From Palsa-506 sp963707065 (GTDB lineage: Bacteria > Actinomycetota > Actinomycetes > Streptosporangiales > Streptosporangiaceae): DNA of 64,000 nucleotides. Under the pieces are notes generated by a model, which was not told where the DNA came from, searched no databases, and saw nothing but the letters and a program-made list of their open reading frames with translations. A program made the translations under genes and the position numbers. Shown in pieces: positions 43,682 through 52,714 of this stretch (its first letter is position 1; each line of letters starts with the position of its first letter). The DNA is taken from contig CAVPPJ010000059.1 of NCBI GenBank assembly GCA_963707065.1, forward strand, positions 21,178 through 85,177. The letters run 5' to 3'.

Positions 43682-44512
43682 ATGGCCTGGCCCGTGCTTG
43701 ATGCGGCGGTAGTACCGCTGCCGCGCACATTGCGTGACGCCGTGCGGGAAGAGTTCGGCCGGGCGCTCCGGCCGCCGTACGAGACTCTGATCACGGTGGC
43801 CGCCAACGGCGCCCTCATGAGCGCGGCCTGGTTCTTCCTGCCGAAGGACCTGAAGGACGACGTGTTCACGCTGCACGGCTCGCTGGCCTTCGCGCTGGTT
43901 CTCGCCGCTTGGATGTACTCCGATGTGCCGGCAACTAATGTGCTCGGCCCTGACCGGCGCCGGATCATGGCAGCAATCGATGATCCAGTCCTGTTCCGGA
44001 GGCTCCTGTACGCCAAGAACATCGCTCTGTGGACGATCATTACGCCGGTCTGCGCTGTCATCGCGTTGTTCACCGGTATCCTCGGCCACAATCTGCTGGC
44101 CACCTTTTACACCGTCATCTGGATCGGAGTCGTTCCATTTGGCGCGCTCGGAATTTCGGCCTGGGTCGGGATTCTCTTTCCTTACCACCCGATGCCGCTG
44201 CGGTTCCGATGGGAACATCGCCGGCCGCTAAGGCGCATGCTCTGGCGATGGCTGACGCTCGCGGTCACTCCCTATGTCCTTGTGCCCGCGCTGTCCGTCG
44301 TGCTGATGGTCCCGTCGCTTCTGCTGTGGGGTTTCACCTCGGTGCACGGCCTGTCGAGGAAGCTGCCCGACAACGATGTTGGCCTGGGCGTGGCGCTCGC
44401 ATGTGCCGTGGCCGTCCTCTGCTCGTCCGGCGGTCATCGGCTCGGCGTCTGGATAGCCCAGCGCCGGCGGGCAAGACTGCTCGCGTTCCTCGCGGACCCG
44501 ACCCGCGGCTGA
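43682..44512 (+). CDS. Multi-pass membrane protein of unknown family
   Basis: 276 residues with six or seven hydrophobic segments (e.g. AANGALMSAAWFFLP, SLAFALVLAAWMY, ALWTIITPVCAVIALFTGIL, ATFYTVIWIGVVPFGALGI, LAVTPYVLVPALSVVLMVP). The loop MPLRFRWEHRRPLRRMLWRW is strongly basic. No enzyme motif is seen. ATG 43682 is the first usable start in frame but lacks a Shine-Dalgarno. It follows the K+ channel by 126 bp on the same strand. Confidence 0.65.
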   Translation: MAWPVLDAAVVPLPRTLRDAVREEFGRALRPPYETLITVAANGALMSAAWFFLPKDLKDDVFTLHGSLAFALVLAAWMYSDVPATNVLGPDRRRIMAAIDDPVLFRRLLYAKNIALWTIITPVCAVIALFTGILGHNLLATFYTVIWIGVVPFGALGISAWVGILFPYHPMPLRFRWEHRRPLRRMLWRWLTLAVTPYVLVPALSVVLMVPSLLLWGFTSVHGLSRKLPDNDVGLGVALACAVAVLCSSGGHRLGVWIAQRRRARLLAFLADPTRG

Positions 44513-44732
44513 CGGGACCGCCCCGGCATCGATGACCGTGCCCGCAGCCGCCATGCCATAGCTCCTCCAGCACCAGAACCCTGTCCTCGTCGTCCTCGAC
44601 CTGGCTCCAGGCCGGCACCCGCGCCGCGGGCGTCGGCACCCGCGCCTCGGTCAGCGGATAGGCCCGAGCTGATTCTGATGGTCAGCTAACAGTCAGGAAC
44701 CTGTCAGGATTCCATGAGTCTGCTCTGAGCTA

Positions 44733-44793
44733 CTCCCCAGGTACAAGACCGACTATCGAGGCAGAGCAACACGAGAAACATGTACCAGGGGAG
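44733..44793 (+). promoter_or_regulatory. Long inverted repeat in the RsbW-like gene leader
   Basis: CTCCCCAGGTACA (44733-44745) and TGTACCAGGGGAG (44781-44793) are complementary at 12 of 13 positions with a 35-nt spacer. They could be paired operator half-sites or an RNA hairpin. Confidence 0.5.
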
Positions 44794-44893
44794 ACGTCAC
44801 TAGCACCGTTCACGATCTGGGGGCCGGTGCGGCAGCCCGCTGCGGCGCGACGGTATCTCCGTGACTCGCTGCATTCTGGCTTGCTCGCGTGAC

Positions 44894-44938
44894 GTCGTAC
44901 CTCCAGGAAGTGGTACCTCGAAGTCGTACCTCCGGGAA
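44894..44938 (+). repeat. Triple GTCGTACCTCC repeat upstream of the RsbW-like gene
   Basis: GTCGTACCTCCAGGAA (44894), GTGGTACCTCGAA (44910) and GTCGTACCTCCGGGAA (44923) are tandem copies 16 and 13 bp apart, ending 20 bp before the ATG at 44959. This spacing suggests side-by-side binding of a regulator. Confidence 0.55.
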
Positions 44939-44958
44939 ACGAGAAAGGCAGCCAGGTA

Positions 44959-45450
44959 ATGCCAGCTGACCTCGGCGGATCTAACGCCGCTCTAATACAG
45001 CGCAGCATGGCGGTGCAGCCGTACCGGTCATGGCAGATAATCCTGCCCTCATCCGCTCAGTCGGCCGGGCTGGCGCGAAAGGTCACGCGGCGGGTGCTGG
45101 CCTCTTGGCTGCTGGCTCCGCTTGAGGAGACGGCGGTCCTGCTGGCCTCGGAACTGGTCGGCAACGTGGTACGGCATGCCCGCACGGGAGGGCGCGTGCT
45201 GGCCTTACGCCTGGAGGCCGTGGGTACCTGCCTGCGGATCGAGGTCCATGACGCCGACCCGCACCCGCCGCAGCCGCGCCTGCCGGCCGGGCTCGACGAA
45301 TCAGGATTCGGATTCGTGCTGATAGATGCGCTGGCCGGCAAATGGGGAGTACACCAGACCGCGATGGGCAAAATCGTATGGGCGGAACTGGACACCGGGC
45401 AGGCCGCCGGCCCGCGATACCGGGACTGCCCGGCAGCCGGGCGCCGGTGA
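44959..45450 (+). CDS. RsbW/SpoIIAB-like ATP-binding protein (GHKL kinase fold)
   Basis: 163 residues. GHKL motifs: N-box ELVGNVVRHARTGG, G1-like EVHDADP, and G2-like ESGFGFVLIDALAGKWGV. This is the small HATPase_c_2 class, abundant in actinobacteria, whose members are anti-sigma or anti-anti-sigma switch kinases. No partner sigma factor or antagonist is adjacent. A second ATG at 45007 (MAVQPYRSW) is an alternative start. Confidence 0.85.
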   Translation: MPADLGGSNAALIQRSMAVQPYRSWQIILPSSAQSAGLARKVTRRVLASWLLAPLEETAVLLASELVGNVVRHARTGGRVLALRLEAVGTCLRIEVHDADPHPPQPRLPAGLDESGFGFVLIDALAGKWGVHQTAMGKIVWAELDTGQAAGPRYRDCPAAGRR

Positions 45451-45498
45451 GCCAGCACGGGAAATCGGGACTTCAGGGGATTCGCAGCTCGCGGCTGG

Positions 45499-48324
45499 CT
45501 ACGTGGTGTGCCGGACAGCCTCCGCTGGAGGGAGGCGCGACGCACGCCACGCGGGGCCGAGCGTCACCAGCAGCACCCCCAGGTAGATAAGCCCGAGGAC
45601 GCCGCCGATGCTGGGCAGGTCGATGCCGAATCCGGGCCGGGAGCCGCTCTGGCGGTAGAACAGGTACCCCATGCTGATCCCCGCGACGATTCCGACGCCC
45701 GCGCCGATCGTCGCGCTGATTGCAGACTCGCCCAGCAGTCCCAGGATGATGCTCCGGCGCTTGTACCCGATCGCCCGCAGGATGCCGATTACGGGCCGGC
45801 GCTCTGTCCCGGTGCGCATGGCCACGATGCCCAGGCCCAGGATCCCGACGGCCAGGCCCATCCGCATCAGCACGTCGATGACGAGCAGCAGCGAGCGGCT
45901 GGCCAGGTAGGCCTGATCGAGGAGCGACTGGACCGAAACGGCATCCGCGCCGCGGGCGAGCGGCCCCCGCTCGACGGTCCGGGCTACCGCCTGAGCCTGA
46001 GCCTGATCCCGGAGGCCGAGCAGCATGGTTGCCCCCAGCGGAGCGGCCCGGAACGGGGCCATTGCGCGCTCGGCCCCGAATACGCCGTCCAGCAGGCCGG
46101 ACGGCTGCGAGCCCGCGATGGTGAAGGTCACCGGCCCGCTGCTGCCCTGCAAGGTGAGCCGCTGCCCTGGCTCGCCGAGGTCGGAGATGATCAGCGACGG
46201 GTCACGGATTACTGCTGCCCAGGCGGCCCGGTCGGTCCTGAATCGCTGCTCTCGCGCTGCCAGCCGCACCGGCGGGTGGCCGGCCATGCCGCTGGCCACC
46301 TGCATCAGCGGGACGGACGTGCGCTCGCTGCTGGAGAACGAGTCGCTGCCCGTCACGCTGCCGACATAGCCGCGGGTCGGCAGGCTGACCGAGCGAGTGA
46401 CATCCGCTCGCACAGCTTCCGGTAGCCGGATGGCGGCCGAGCCGGCCGACTGGATCCGTACGTCATAGCCGTTTCCGAACGACTCGTAATCCGGCCGGCT
46501 GATCACGTAGAACACCGCGAACAGGGTGAGCATCGCGACGACTACCGCGAACATCCCGGTGCTGAGGCCGGTGCGCACCGGCCGGCGGGACAGGTAGGCC
46601 AGCGGCGGGCGCAGGATGGCCCGCAGGCCGGCAGACGCACGGCCCATCAGGGCGACGGCGGTCTCCGCGACCCGCAGGTTGGCGGCGGCCAGGATCGTCA
46701 GCCCGAACACCGCCGTGAGCGTGGCCGCCACCAGCACCAGGATGAACCCGGTCGGGTCGGCGCCCGCCTCCGACGTGCCGATCATGGCGAGCGACCACCC
46801 CGCGAGCGCTGACCCGGTCAGCGTCGCATGGACGCGTGCTGACAGCCGCGGCCGGGCCAGTGCCGACGCCGCCAGGATGAGCAGGATCCCGCCCGCGAGC
46901 CGGGGGAAGTAGGGCGGGATCAGGGCCACGCCGCCGATGACCGCGCAACTCGCGAGCCGGACCCGCCGGGGCCAGCGACGCGCGGTCCGCTCGGCTGGCT
47001 GCTCGGGCAGGTCGCGGATCGCCGCAGCGACAGTCATCCGGGCGGTCCGCCGGGAGGCAACGAAGATAACGGCCAGCGTCAGGGTCGTGCCGACCGCAAA
47101 CGCGGCCACCAGGGTCGAGGCCTTCATCGAGAAGGAATAACTCGAATAAGAGTCCGGCCCGGAGTACGCCGCGAAGACGTTGCCGAAACGGGCGGTCACA
47201 AGCCGGCCGGCGGCAACGCCGGCCGCCGTGCCGAAAACCCCGGCGACCAGGCTGTACAGCGCACCCTCGGTCACCGAGAGGCCCACCAGCTGGACTCGTT
47301 TCAAGCCGAGCGCCCGCAGCACGCCAAGCCGTGGCCGGCGCTCCTCCGCGAGCATCCCCATGAGGTTGACAATGAGTGCGGCGCCGACCGCCACCACCAG
47401 GGCACTCATGCCGATGAGCATGGACCTGAAGATCAGCGCCCCCGCCCGGTCGCTGTCGATCTCGCCGGCCTTGGCCTCTTGCACCTGCAGCGGAATCCGC
47501 GAGCCGAGCGCGGCCACGGCATGCTCGACAACCGGCGCGGCCCGGTGCGCGGCGGCGACGCTGTCACTGATCCCGCCCGGGGCAGAGATCCAGACCACGT
47601 TGATCCGGCCCGTGCCGGTAATCCGCTGCGCGGTCTTGAGCGGCGCGAACACTACTGAGCCCAGCGTGTAGCCCCCTGGCCCCTGCTCGCGGGCGATCCC
47701 GGCGACCCGCAGGTCCAGCGCGGCACCAGCGACCGGCCCGCCAGCGCCCACGCTCACCCGGACCCGGTCGCCGGGCCTGGCGCCGAGCTTGTCCGCCAGT
47801 ACCCGCGACAGCAGTACGCCGCCAGGTGCGAGGTCGCGCCCGACCGTCCGCCGCCCCGTGGTCAGCACATACGCGCCGAACGGTGCCTGGGAACGCGGGT
47901 CGAACCCCACCAGCCTGATCGGCCCTCCCTGCCGCGTGTCGAGGTCCGAGACGGATGCGGTCAGGTCGATCCCAGCCGCGACGCCATCCGTTACCTTGGC
48001 CACCGCCGGCGACCCGGCCAGCCGGGCGGCAACGTCCTGCGGGAAGAACCCGCTGCCCGCTGTCACGGTGAGATCCACGAATCCCCAGTTGCGCACCCCG
48101 AGGCCGAGCGAAGTTGCATCCACCGAGTCAGCGGCGACGAGCGCCGCGGTAATCGCCGCGGTCCCCACCATGAGGCCGGCCACGATCAGCAGGGTCTGGC
48201 CCTTGCGGCGGGCCATCTCGCGGATGGCCAGCCGCCCGAGGTGCCGGTGCCGGAACGTGAAGACGGCAACGGCCCCGTAGGCGAGGACGAACAGCCCGGC
48301 CGCAGCGATCACGACAGGGCTCAC
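45499..48324 (-). CDS. ABC transporter permease, double FtsX/MacB type
   Basis: 941 residues. Layout: membrane segment 1-20, long extracytoplasmic MacB-PCD-like domain (about 70-260), an FtsX block of three TMs (about 290-420, with LGVLRALGLKRVQLVG), central TMs (about 440-560), a second extracytoplasmic domain, and a second FtsX block (about 800-925, with IGILRAIGYKRRSIILG). This is the 8-10 TM actinobacterial form. GTG start overlaps the ATPase stop (GTGA). Probably exports a lipid, peptide or drug together with the 48321-49070 ATPase. Confidence 0.92.
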   Translation of the reverse strand: MSPVVIAAAGLFVLAYGAVAVFTFRHRHLGRLAIREMARRKGQTLLIVAGLMVGTAAITAALVAADSVDATSLGLGVRNWGFVDLTVTAGSGFFPQDVAARLAGSPAVAKVTDGVAAGIDLTASVSDLDTRQGGPIRLVGFDPRSQAPFGAYVLTTGRRTVGRDLAPGGVLLSRVLADKLGARPGDRVRVSVGAGGPVAGAALDLRVAGIAREQGPGGYTLGSVVFAPLKTAQRITGTGRINVVWISAPGGISDSVAAAHRAAPVVEHAVAALGSRIPLQVQEAKAGEIDSDRAGALIFRSMLIGMSALVVAVGAALIVNLMGMLAEERRPRLGVLRALGLKRVQLVGLSVTEGALYSLVAGVFGTAAGVAAGRLVTARFGNVFAAYSGPDSYSSYSFSMKASTLVAAFAVGTTLTLAVIFVASRRTARMTVAAAIRDLPEQPAERTARRWPRRVRLASCAVIGGVALIPPYFPRLAGGILLILAASALARPRLSARVHATLTGSALAGWSLAMIGTSEAGADPTGFILVLVAATLTAVFGLTILAAANLRVAETAVALMGRASAGLRAILRPPLAYLSRRPVRTGLSTGMFAVVVAMLTLFAVFYVISRPDYESFGNGYDVRIQSAGSAAIRLPEAVRADVTRSVSLPTRGYVGSVTGSDSFSSSERTSVPLMQVASGMAGHPPVRLAAREQRFRTDRAAWAAVIRDPSLIISDLGEPGQRLTLQGSSGPVTFTIAGSQPSGLLDGVFGAERAMAPFRAAPLGATMLLGLRDQAQAQAVARTVERGPLARGADAVSVQSLLDQAYLASRSLLLVIDVLMRMGLAVGILGLGIVAMRTGTERRPVIGILRAIGYKRRSIILGLLGESAISATIGAGVGIVAGISMGYLFYRQSGSRPGFGIDLPSIGGVLGLIYLGVLLVTLGPAWRASRLPPAEAVRHTT

Positions 48325-49070
48325 CGGATCGTCGCCCCGGCTGCCTGGCCAGGCACCGGATCCTGCGTGCTCCCGACCGGGACGGCCCAGGCGCCCGCGG
48401 CTTCGCCGTCGATCCGCCCGTCACGCATCCGTATGGTCCGCGCCGCGGCGGCCGCGGTGAGCGGGCTGTGGGTCACCATGACGATGGTCTGGCCATCGCT
48501 GTTCAGCCGCGTGATCAGTGCCATGATCGCCGCAGTTGATTCGGAGTCGAGATTTCCGGTGGGCTCATCCGCCCACACGACCGCCGGGCGGTGCACCAGC
48601 GCGCGGGCCACGGCTACCCGCTGCTGCTCACCGCCGGAGAGCTGGCCGGGCCGGTGGCGGGCCCGGTCAGCCAGCCCTACCAGGTCAAGCATCTGCAGTG
48701 CCCTGGCCCGGACCTCCTTGCCGCGCACCCCGGTCAGCAGCAGCGGGAGCTCGACGTTCTCCGCGGCGCTGAGCACGGGCAGGAGATGGAACGCCTGGAA
48801 CACGAATCCCATGCTGTTGGCCCGGTACTCGGTCCGCTGGCTGTCCTTGCGCGACGCCAGGTTCTGCCCGGCCACCAGGATCTCCCCCTGGTCGATCGTC
48901 TCCAGGCCGGACAGGCAGTTCAGCAGCGTCGTCTTGCCCGACCCGGACGGTCCCACGATGGCCACGAGCTCGCCAGCCGAGATGTCGAGGTCGATGCCCT
49001 TGAGGGCTTCCACCTCGCTGCCGTTGCGGTACACCTTCCGGACGCCGCGGGCTCGCACGATCTCATCCAT
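48321..49070 (-). CDS. ABC transporter ATP-binding protein (MacB/LolD type)
   Basis: 249 residues from ATG 49070 (MDEIVRARGVRKVYRNGSE). Walker A GPSGSGKTTLLN, Q-loop FVFQAFHLLPVL, signature LSGGEQQRVAVARAL, Walker B VVWADEPTGNLDS, H-loop VTHS. An in-frame ATG at 49094 lacks a Shine-Dalgarno. It is cotranscribed with the permease; the upstream promoter element is shared with the gene at 52240. Confidence 0.94.
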   Translation of the reverse strand: MDEIVRARGVRKVYRNGSEVEALKGIDLDISAGELVAIVGPSGSGKTTLLNCLSGLETIDQGEILVAGQNLASRKDSQRTEYRANSMGFVFQAFHLLPVLSAAENVELPLLLTGVRGKEVRARALQMLDLVGLADRARHRPGQLSGGEQQRVAVARALVHRPAVVWADEPTGNLDSESTAAIMALITRLNSDGQTIVMVTHSPLTAAAAARTIRMRDGRIDGEAAGAWAVPVGSTQDPVPGQAAGATIR

Positions 49071-49108
49071 TAGCCCAGCCCTTCGCGCTGACATGCCTAT
49101 GCTGCGAA

Positions 49109-49151
49109 GAACGCTAGGGGCCGTGGCGCGGCATCGAACACCGTGCTAGCC
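49109..49151 (-). promoter_or_regulatory. Promoter/operator element shared with 52165-52206 (copy 1)
   Basis: Read on the minus strand: GGCTAGCACGGTGTTC, then GCCGCGCC, then CCTAGCGTTC, with TAGCGT as -10. The partner at 52165-52206 matches at 15 of 16 positions in the first block, all of GCCGCGCC and all of CCTAGCGTTC with the same spacing. It drives the ABC exporter operon 39 bp downstream. AGCAC-n-GTGTT is an imperfect dyad typical of LuxR-type binding. Confidence 0.65.
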
Positions 49152-49244
49152 ACCGGGCAGGGGTGCGGCTGGCCGCCGTTAAGCCTGCGGCGCTCCGCAT
49201 CCCCCGTGCAGGCGCATCCAGGCGGACTCGGCGTGGGTCGATGG

Positions 49245-49994
49245 TCAGCCGGGCGAGCGCAGGCCCGCGTCCCGCAGGAACGTCAGTACCGCGGCTACCC
49301 GCCGGTGCACCAGCGCCTCGCTGGCCAGGTCGAGCTTGGTGAAGATCGCGTTGACGTGCTTCTCTATCGATGACTCGGACAGATGCAGGTCCTGCGCTAT
49401 GCCGGCGTTCCCGCGGCCCTGAGCCATCTCCCGCAGCACGTCAAGCTCGCGCGGGGTGAGCCGGGCCAGCGGTGACTCGCGCAGCCGGACCCGCCGGGTT
49501 ACCAGCGCATCGACGACCTGCGGATCGATCACCGATCCGCCCGCCACTACCTCGCGGAGCGCCGAAAGCAGCTGACGCAGATCACCAACCCGGTCCTTGA
49601 GCAGGTACGCCAGCCCGGTCGTGCCGTTGCGGAACAACTCGAAGGCGTAGGACTCGTCGGCGTACTGGGAGAGGATCACGACGCCGACCCCGGGAGCGGT
49701 CGCCTTAATGCTGTGTGCCGCGTCGATGCCTTCCATCGCGGGCCCGGCCGCAGCCGGCCCGGCCGCCTGGCCGGCTGCCGGGTTCGCCGCCTGGCCGGCT
49801 GCCGGGTTGGCCGGCATCCGGATATCGGTCAGCACCGCATCAGGCCGGGCGCGGCGGACCGCGTCCAGCAACTCCGGCGCGGAGCCCACCGCCGCCTGGA
49901 CCGTCACCTGGCCGGAGTCCTCAAGCAGCCGCCGAGTTCCCTCCCTGACCAGGTAGTTGTCGTCGGCTATCACGATGCGGAGCTGGTCAGCCAT
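49245..49994 (-). CDS. NarL/LuxR-family response regulator with receiver insertion
   Basis: 249 residues from ATG 49994 (MADQLRIVIADDNYLVREG). Receiver: acidic pair ADD, phospho-acceptor in VLTDIRMP (about Asp55), and Lys in YLLKDRVGD. LuxR HTH at about 180-240 (LTPRELDVLREMAQGRGNAGIAQDLHLSESSIEKHV). Between DIRMP and MEGIDAAHSIK sits an insertion of about 25 residues made of NPAAGQAA repeats, in the loop next to the phosphorylation site. It overlaps the kinase gene by 8 bp and is the likely regulator of the shared promoter element. Confidence 0.92.
   Translation of the reverse strand: MADQLRIVIADDNYLVREGTRRLLEDSGQVTVQAAVGSAPELLDAVRRARPDAVLTDIRMPANPAAGQAANPAAGQAAGPAAAGPAMEGIDAAHSIKATAPGVGVVILSQYADESYAFELFRNGTTGLAYLLKDRVGDLRQLLSALREVVAGGSVIDPQVVDALVTRRVRLRESPLARLTPRELDVLREMAQGRGNAGIAQDLHLSESSIEKHVNAIFTKLDLASEALVHRRVAAVLTFLRDAGLRSPG
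49738..49815 (-). repeat. Repeat insertion in the receiver domain
   Basis: 24-bp units (GCCGCCTGGCCGGCTGCCGG type) occur two and a half times, encoding NPAAGQAA-NPAAGQAA-GPAAAGPA in frame. Confidence 0.8.
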
Positions 49995-52153
49995 CAGTCG
50001 CCTCCGCCACGGCGAGCGGAACCTCGGCGCGCAGCGTGGTGCCCCTGCCCGGTCCGCTGTCGATCCGCAGGGCCCCGTTAACGATGGATATCCGGTCGGC
50101 GAGGCCAGCCAGGCCAAGACCGCGGACGGCGGCCGGGTCGAACCCGCAGCCATCGTCCCGGATTTCGACGGCCAGGCTCCCGTTCGGCTGGGTCAGCTCG
50201 ACGAGTACCCGGCTGGCCCCGGCGTGCTTGACGGCGTTGGTCAGCGCCTCGGCGACGACGAACCAGGTAGCGGCTTCGACGTGCTGCGGATAGCGGACGC
50301 CGCGCAGTGCCGCGTCGGCCTCGATCATGACCTCGACCGGCAGCCGCGCGGCCTGGGCCTCGATCGCCTCCAGCAGCCCCTGGTCGGCAAGCACGGGCGG
50401 ATGGATCGTGTGCGCGAAGTCGCGCAGGTGGCCAAGCAGGTCGCCCAGATCCCGCTGCAGTTCGGCGAGTGAGTCGTCGGCCCGCCGGTCGCCGCGGCGC
50501 AGCCGCTCGCGGGCCAGCGCCAGCTTGGCCGTCAGCACCACGACGTCCTGCTGGACGCCGTCGTGCAGGTCCCGCTGGATGCGCTGCCGCTCGGCGTCCT
50601 GGGCGCGGGCCACCCGGGCCCGCGAGGCGGTCAGCTCCGTCGTCTGCCGGCGGATGACGGCAAGCCGGGTGCTCAGCTCCGCGGTCAGGTGCAGGTTCCG
50701 CGCGGCCGTCGCGGCCTGCCCGGCCAGGCTGGCCAGCAGCCGGCGGTCCTCATCCAGCAGCGGGCCATCGCGGCGGTTCCCGCACTCAATCCGCCCGAGC
50801 ACCGTCCCGGCGTGGATCAGCGGCACGACCAGCGCCGGCTCGGCCGCGTCAGCCGGCTCGATCCCGGCCGCGCCGACCGTCGACGGTGAGCCGCCAGCCC
50901 CCGCCAGGTCAAGGCGCACCCGGGCCCACTGCAGGCCGAGTCCGCGGCGTATCGCATCAGCCAGCCTGGGCAGCAGGTCAGTCGTGCCCGGTGCGGCCTC
51001 CAGCGCCGAGCCGAAGCGGCTGAGCACCTCGTAGCCGTCCAGCCGGGCTCCGAATACCCACCGGTCGGCCAGCTTCTCCAGCCTGCGCTGCACCGGCTGG
51101 AACGCCACCGCGGCCCCGACCGCCAGCAGCACGGCGGGTCCCGCCGACAGGAAATGACTGGCCAGCAGGCCGAGGGTGGCGGCCGCGGCCACGTAGGCCA
51201 CCGCGATCACCAGCCACAGCGCCCGGTAGACCAAGGACCGCCGGGCCGACTGGTCGATGCCCAGGACCCCCTGGGACAGCGGAAGGACCAGCGAGCCAAG
51301 CGCGAGCACAACTCCGAGTATCCAGAGGACGAGGATGGCCACGTCCTCGAACAGGCTGGGCTGCGGGGCGGCCAGCGCAAGCGCGACGAGCGCTCCGAAA
51401 ACCACCATCGCGGCCACGTGCACCGACCAGCAGGAACCGGATCCGGCGGCGGTCTTCGGCAGCCGACCGCCGGTACCGCAGGTACAGCATGACCACCCCG
51501 AGCACGGTCCCGGCAGCGAACACGTGGTGCAGCGCGACGACGACTGGTTCTGCCGGATGGGCGGCGGGCAGGTACAGCGGGCTGCCGATGGGCAGGCTTG
51601 CCCGAGTAGCCGAACAGGTCCGTGGGCGGCGCGGGGCTGGTAATCTCCGCCAGCAGCGGCAGCGCCACGGCCGCGGCCGCCATGTGCTGCCAAGTACCCA
51701 GCGCTCGCCGCGGCGCTGCGGCGTGCCGGTGGGGAACAGCCCGATCAGCCCTATCCCGGCGACGACGCTGGCGTTGCCGGCGATTTCCGCTGCCACCAGC
51801 ACCAGCCAGGCGGCGGAGCCAGTCACGGCCGGCAGCCGCCGGCAGGGCATCCCCGAGGCAGACGCTCAGCAGGAACGTCGCGCCGCATGCGAGCAGCCAG
51901 GCACCCACGCGCTGACCCGGCCGGCGGAATGCGCCGATCAGCCCGGCGAGCGTAGAACGGCCGCCGGGCCGATCAGCACCCAGCCAGCGCCGGCCAGGTC
52001 GCCCATGGCCAGCTCGATCACGACGGCAGCGGCCAGCGCGCAGCCGCCGACGACGGCAAGCACGACGCAGACAGCCCGCATAGGCCCAGTGTGACTGGCC
52101 GGCGGCGGCAGGAACAGGAGGAGTACCGCACTCACGGTGGCGGCCAGCCTCAC
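49987..52153 (-). pseudogene. Sensor histidine kinase, five frameshifts in the membrane domain
   Basis: The catalytic half is intact (about 49987-51420): DHp box ERQRIQRDLHDGVQQD, GHKL N-box AEALTNAVKHAGAS, G-box GCGFDPAAVRGLGLAGL. The sensor half must be pieced together from three frames: MRLAATVSAVLLLF..GWVLIGPAA; STLAGLIGAFRRPGQRVGAW; TGSAAWLVLVAAEIAGNAS..GLFPTGTP; HMAAAAVALPLLAEI..LFGYSG; SLPIGSPLYLP..RFLLVG; HVAAMVVFGAL. Switches fall near 51957, 51838, 51685, 51601 and 51421, each explained by one inserted or deleted base. The result is either a decaying gene or an assembly-error cluster. Confidence 0.82.
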
Positions 52154-52164
52154 CCCGGCCGGGC

Positions 52165-52206
52165 GGCTAGCACCGTGTTCCCGGCCGCGCCGTGCTCCTA
52201 GCGTTC
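52165..52206 (+). promoter_or_regulatory. Promoter/operator element shared with 49109-49151 (copy 2)
   Basis: GGCTAGCACCGTGTTC, then GCCGCGCC, then CCTAGCGTTC, with -10 TAGCGT at 52199-52204 and the ATG of the DUF6220-like gene 36 bp on. It lies between that gene and the divergent kinase, and matches the ABC-operon element in sequence, spacing and distance to the start. Confidence 0.65.
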
Positions 52207-52239
52207 AGCACATGACTCACGGACGAGGGGCAGTCAAAG

Positions 52240-52704
52240 ATGATTTTTAACGAGCATGCCACTGCCGGTCAGCAGGAATTGACGGCCAGTCCCCGCACCG
52301 GCCTGCGCGGCGTCGCCTTCCGCGGCTACCGCTGGCTGCTGCTCGGGTTCCTGCTACTCGGGGTAGTCCAGATCTTCCTGGCCGGGCTGGGTGTCTTCAG
52401 GCTGCAGGACCAGACCCTGGGCGGCGCCGGCGGCGATACGGCCTTCGCGCCGCATCGCGCCGTCGGGTTCAGCATGGCTGGCGTCGCGTTGCTCATCCTG
52501 GTGCTGGCGCTGATTGCCCGGCCCGGTGCCCGCGCGATCGCCGGGGCGGCCGTGCTGGTCGTGCTGACATCGCTGATGCAGAGCCTGCTCGCCGGGCTCG
52601 CCGACGATCACGCGGTCTACGGCGGCCTGCACGCCTTCGACGGCCTGCTCATCCTGGGCATCGCGGCCTACCTGTACGTCCGGTCGCGGCAGCGCGAGTC
52701 CTAG
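52240..52704 (+). CDS. DUF6220-like four-helix membrane protein
   Basis: 154 residues with four hydrophobic segments: WLLLGFLLLGVVQIFLAGLGVF, AVGFSMAGVALLILVLALIA, AIAGAAVLVVLTSLMQSLLA, AFDGLLILGIAAYLYV. A conserved FAPHRAVGF sits before helix 2 and YGGLHAFDGLL before helix 4, as in heme/quinone-type small membrane families. Function unknown. Its promoter copies that of the ABC exporter, so it probably belongs to the same regulon. HK2 starts 10 bp after its stop. Confidence 0.72.
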   Translation: MIFNEHATAGQQELTASPRTGLRGVAFRGYRWLLLGFLLLGVVQIFLAGLGVFRLQDQTLGGAGGDTAFAPHRAVGFSMAGVALLILVLALIARPGARAIAGAAVLVVLTSLMQSLLAGLADDHAVYGGLHAFDGLLILGIAAYLYVRSRQRES

Positions 52705-52714
52705 GGCTCACGCC

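Larger units (their letters stand above)
44513..44958. other. 446-bp non-coding region with regulatory-looking repeats
   Basis: No supported gene. The first 150 bp are unremarkable GC-rich sequence. From 44640 the composition becomes mixed and contains a long inverted repeat (44733-44793) and three GTacc-type direct repeats (44894-44938) leading to the RsbW-like gene. A minus-strand frame (44730-45008) is an Arg/Cys-rich shadow. Confidence 0.6.
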
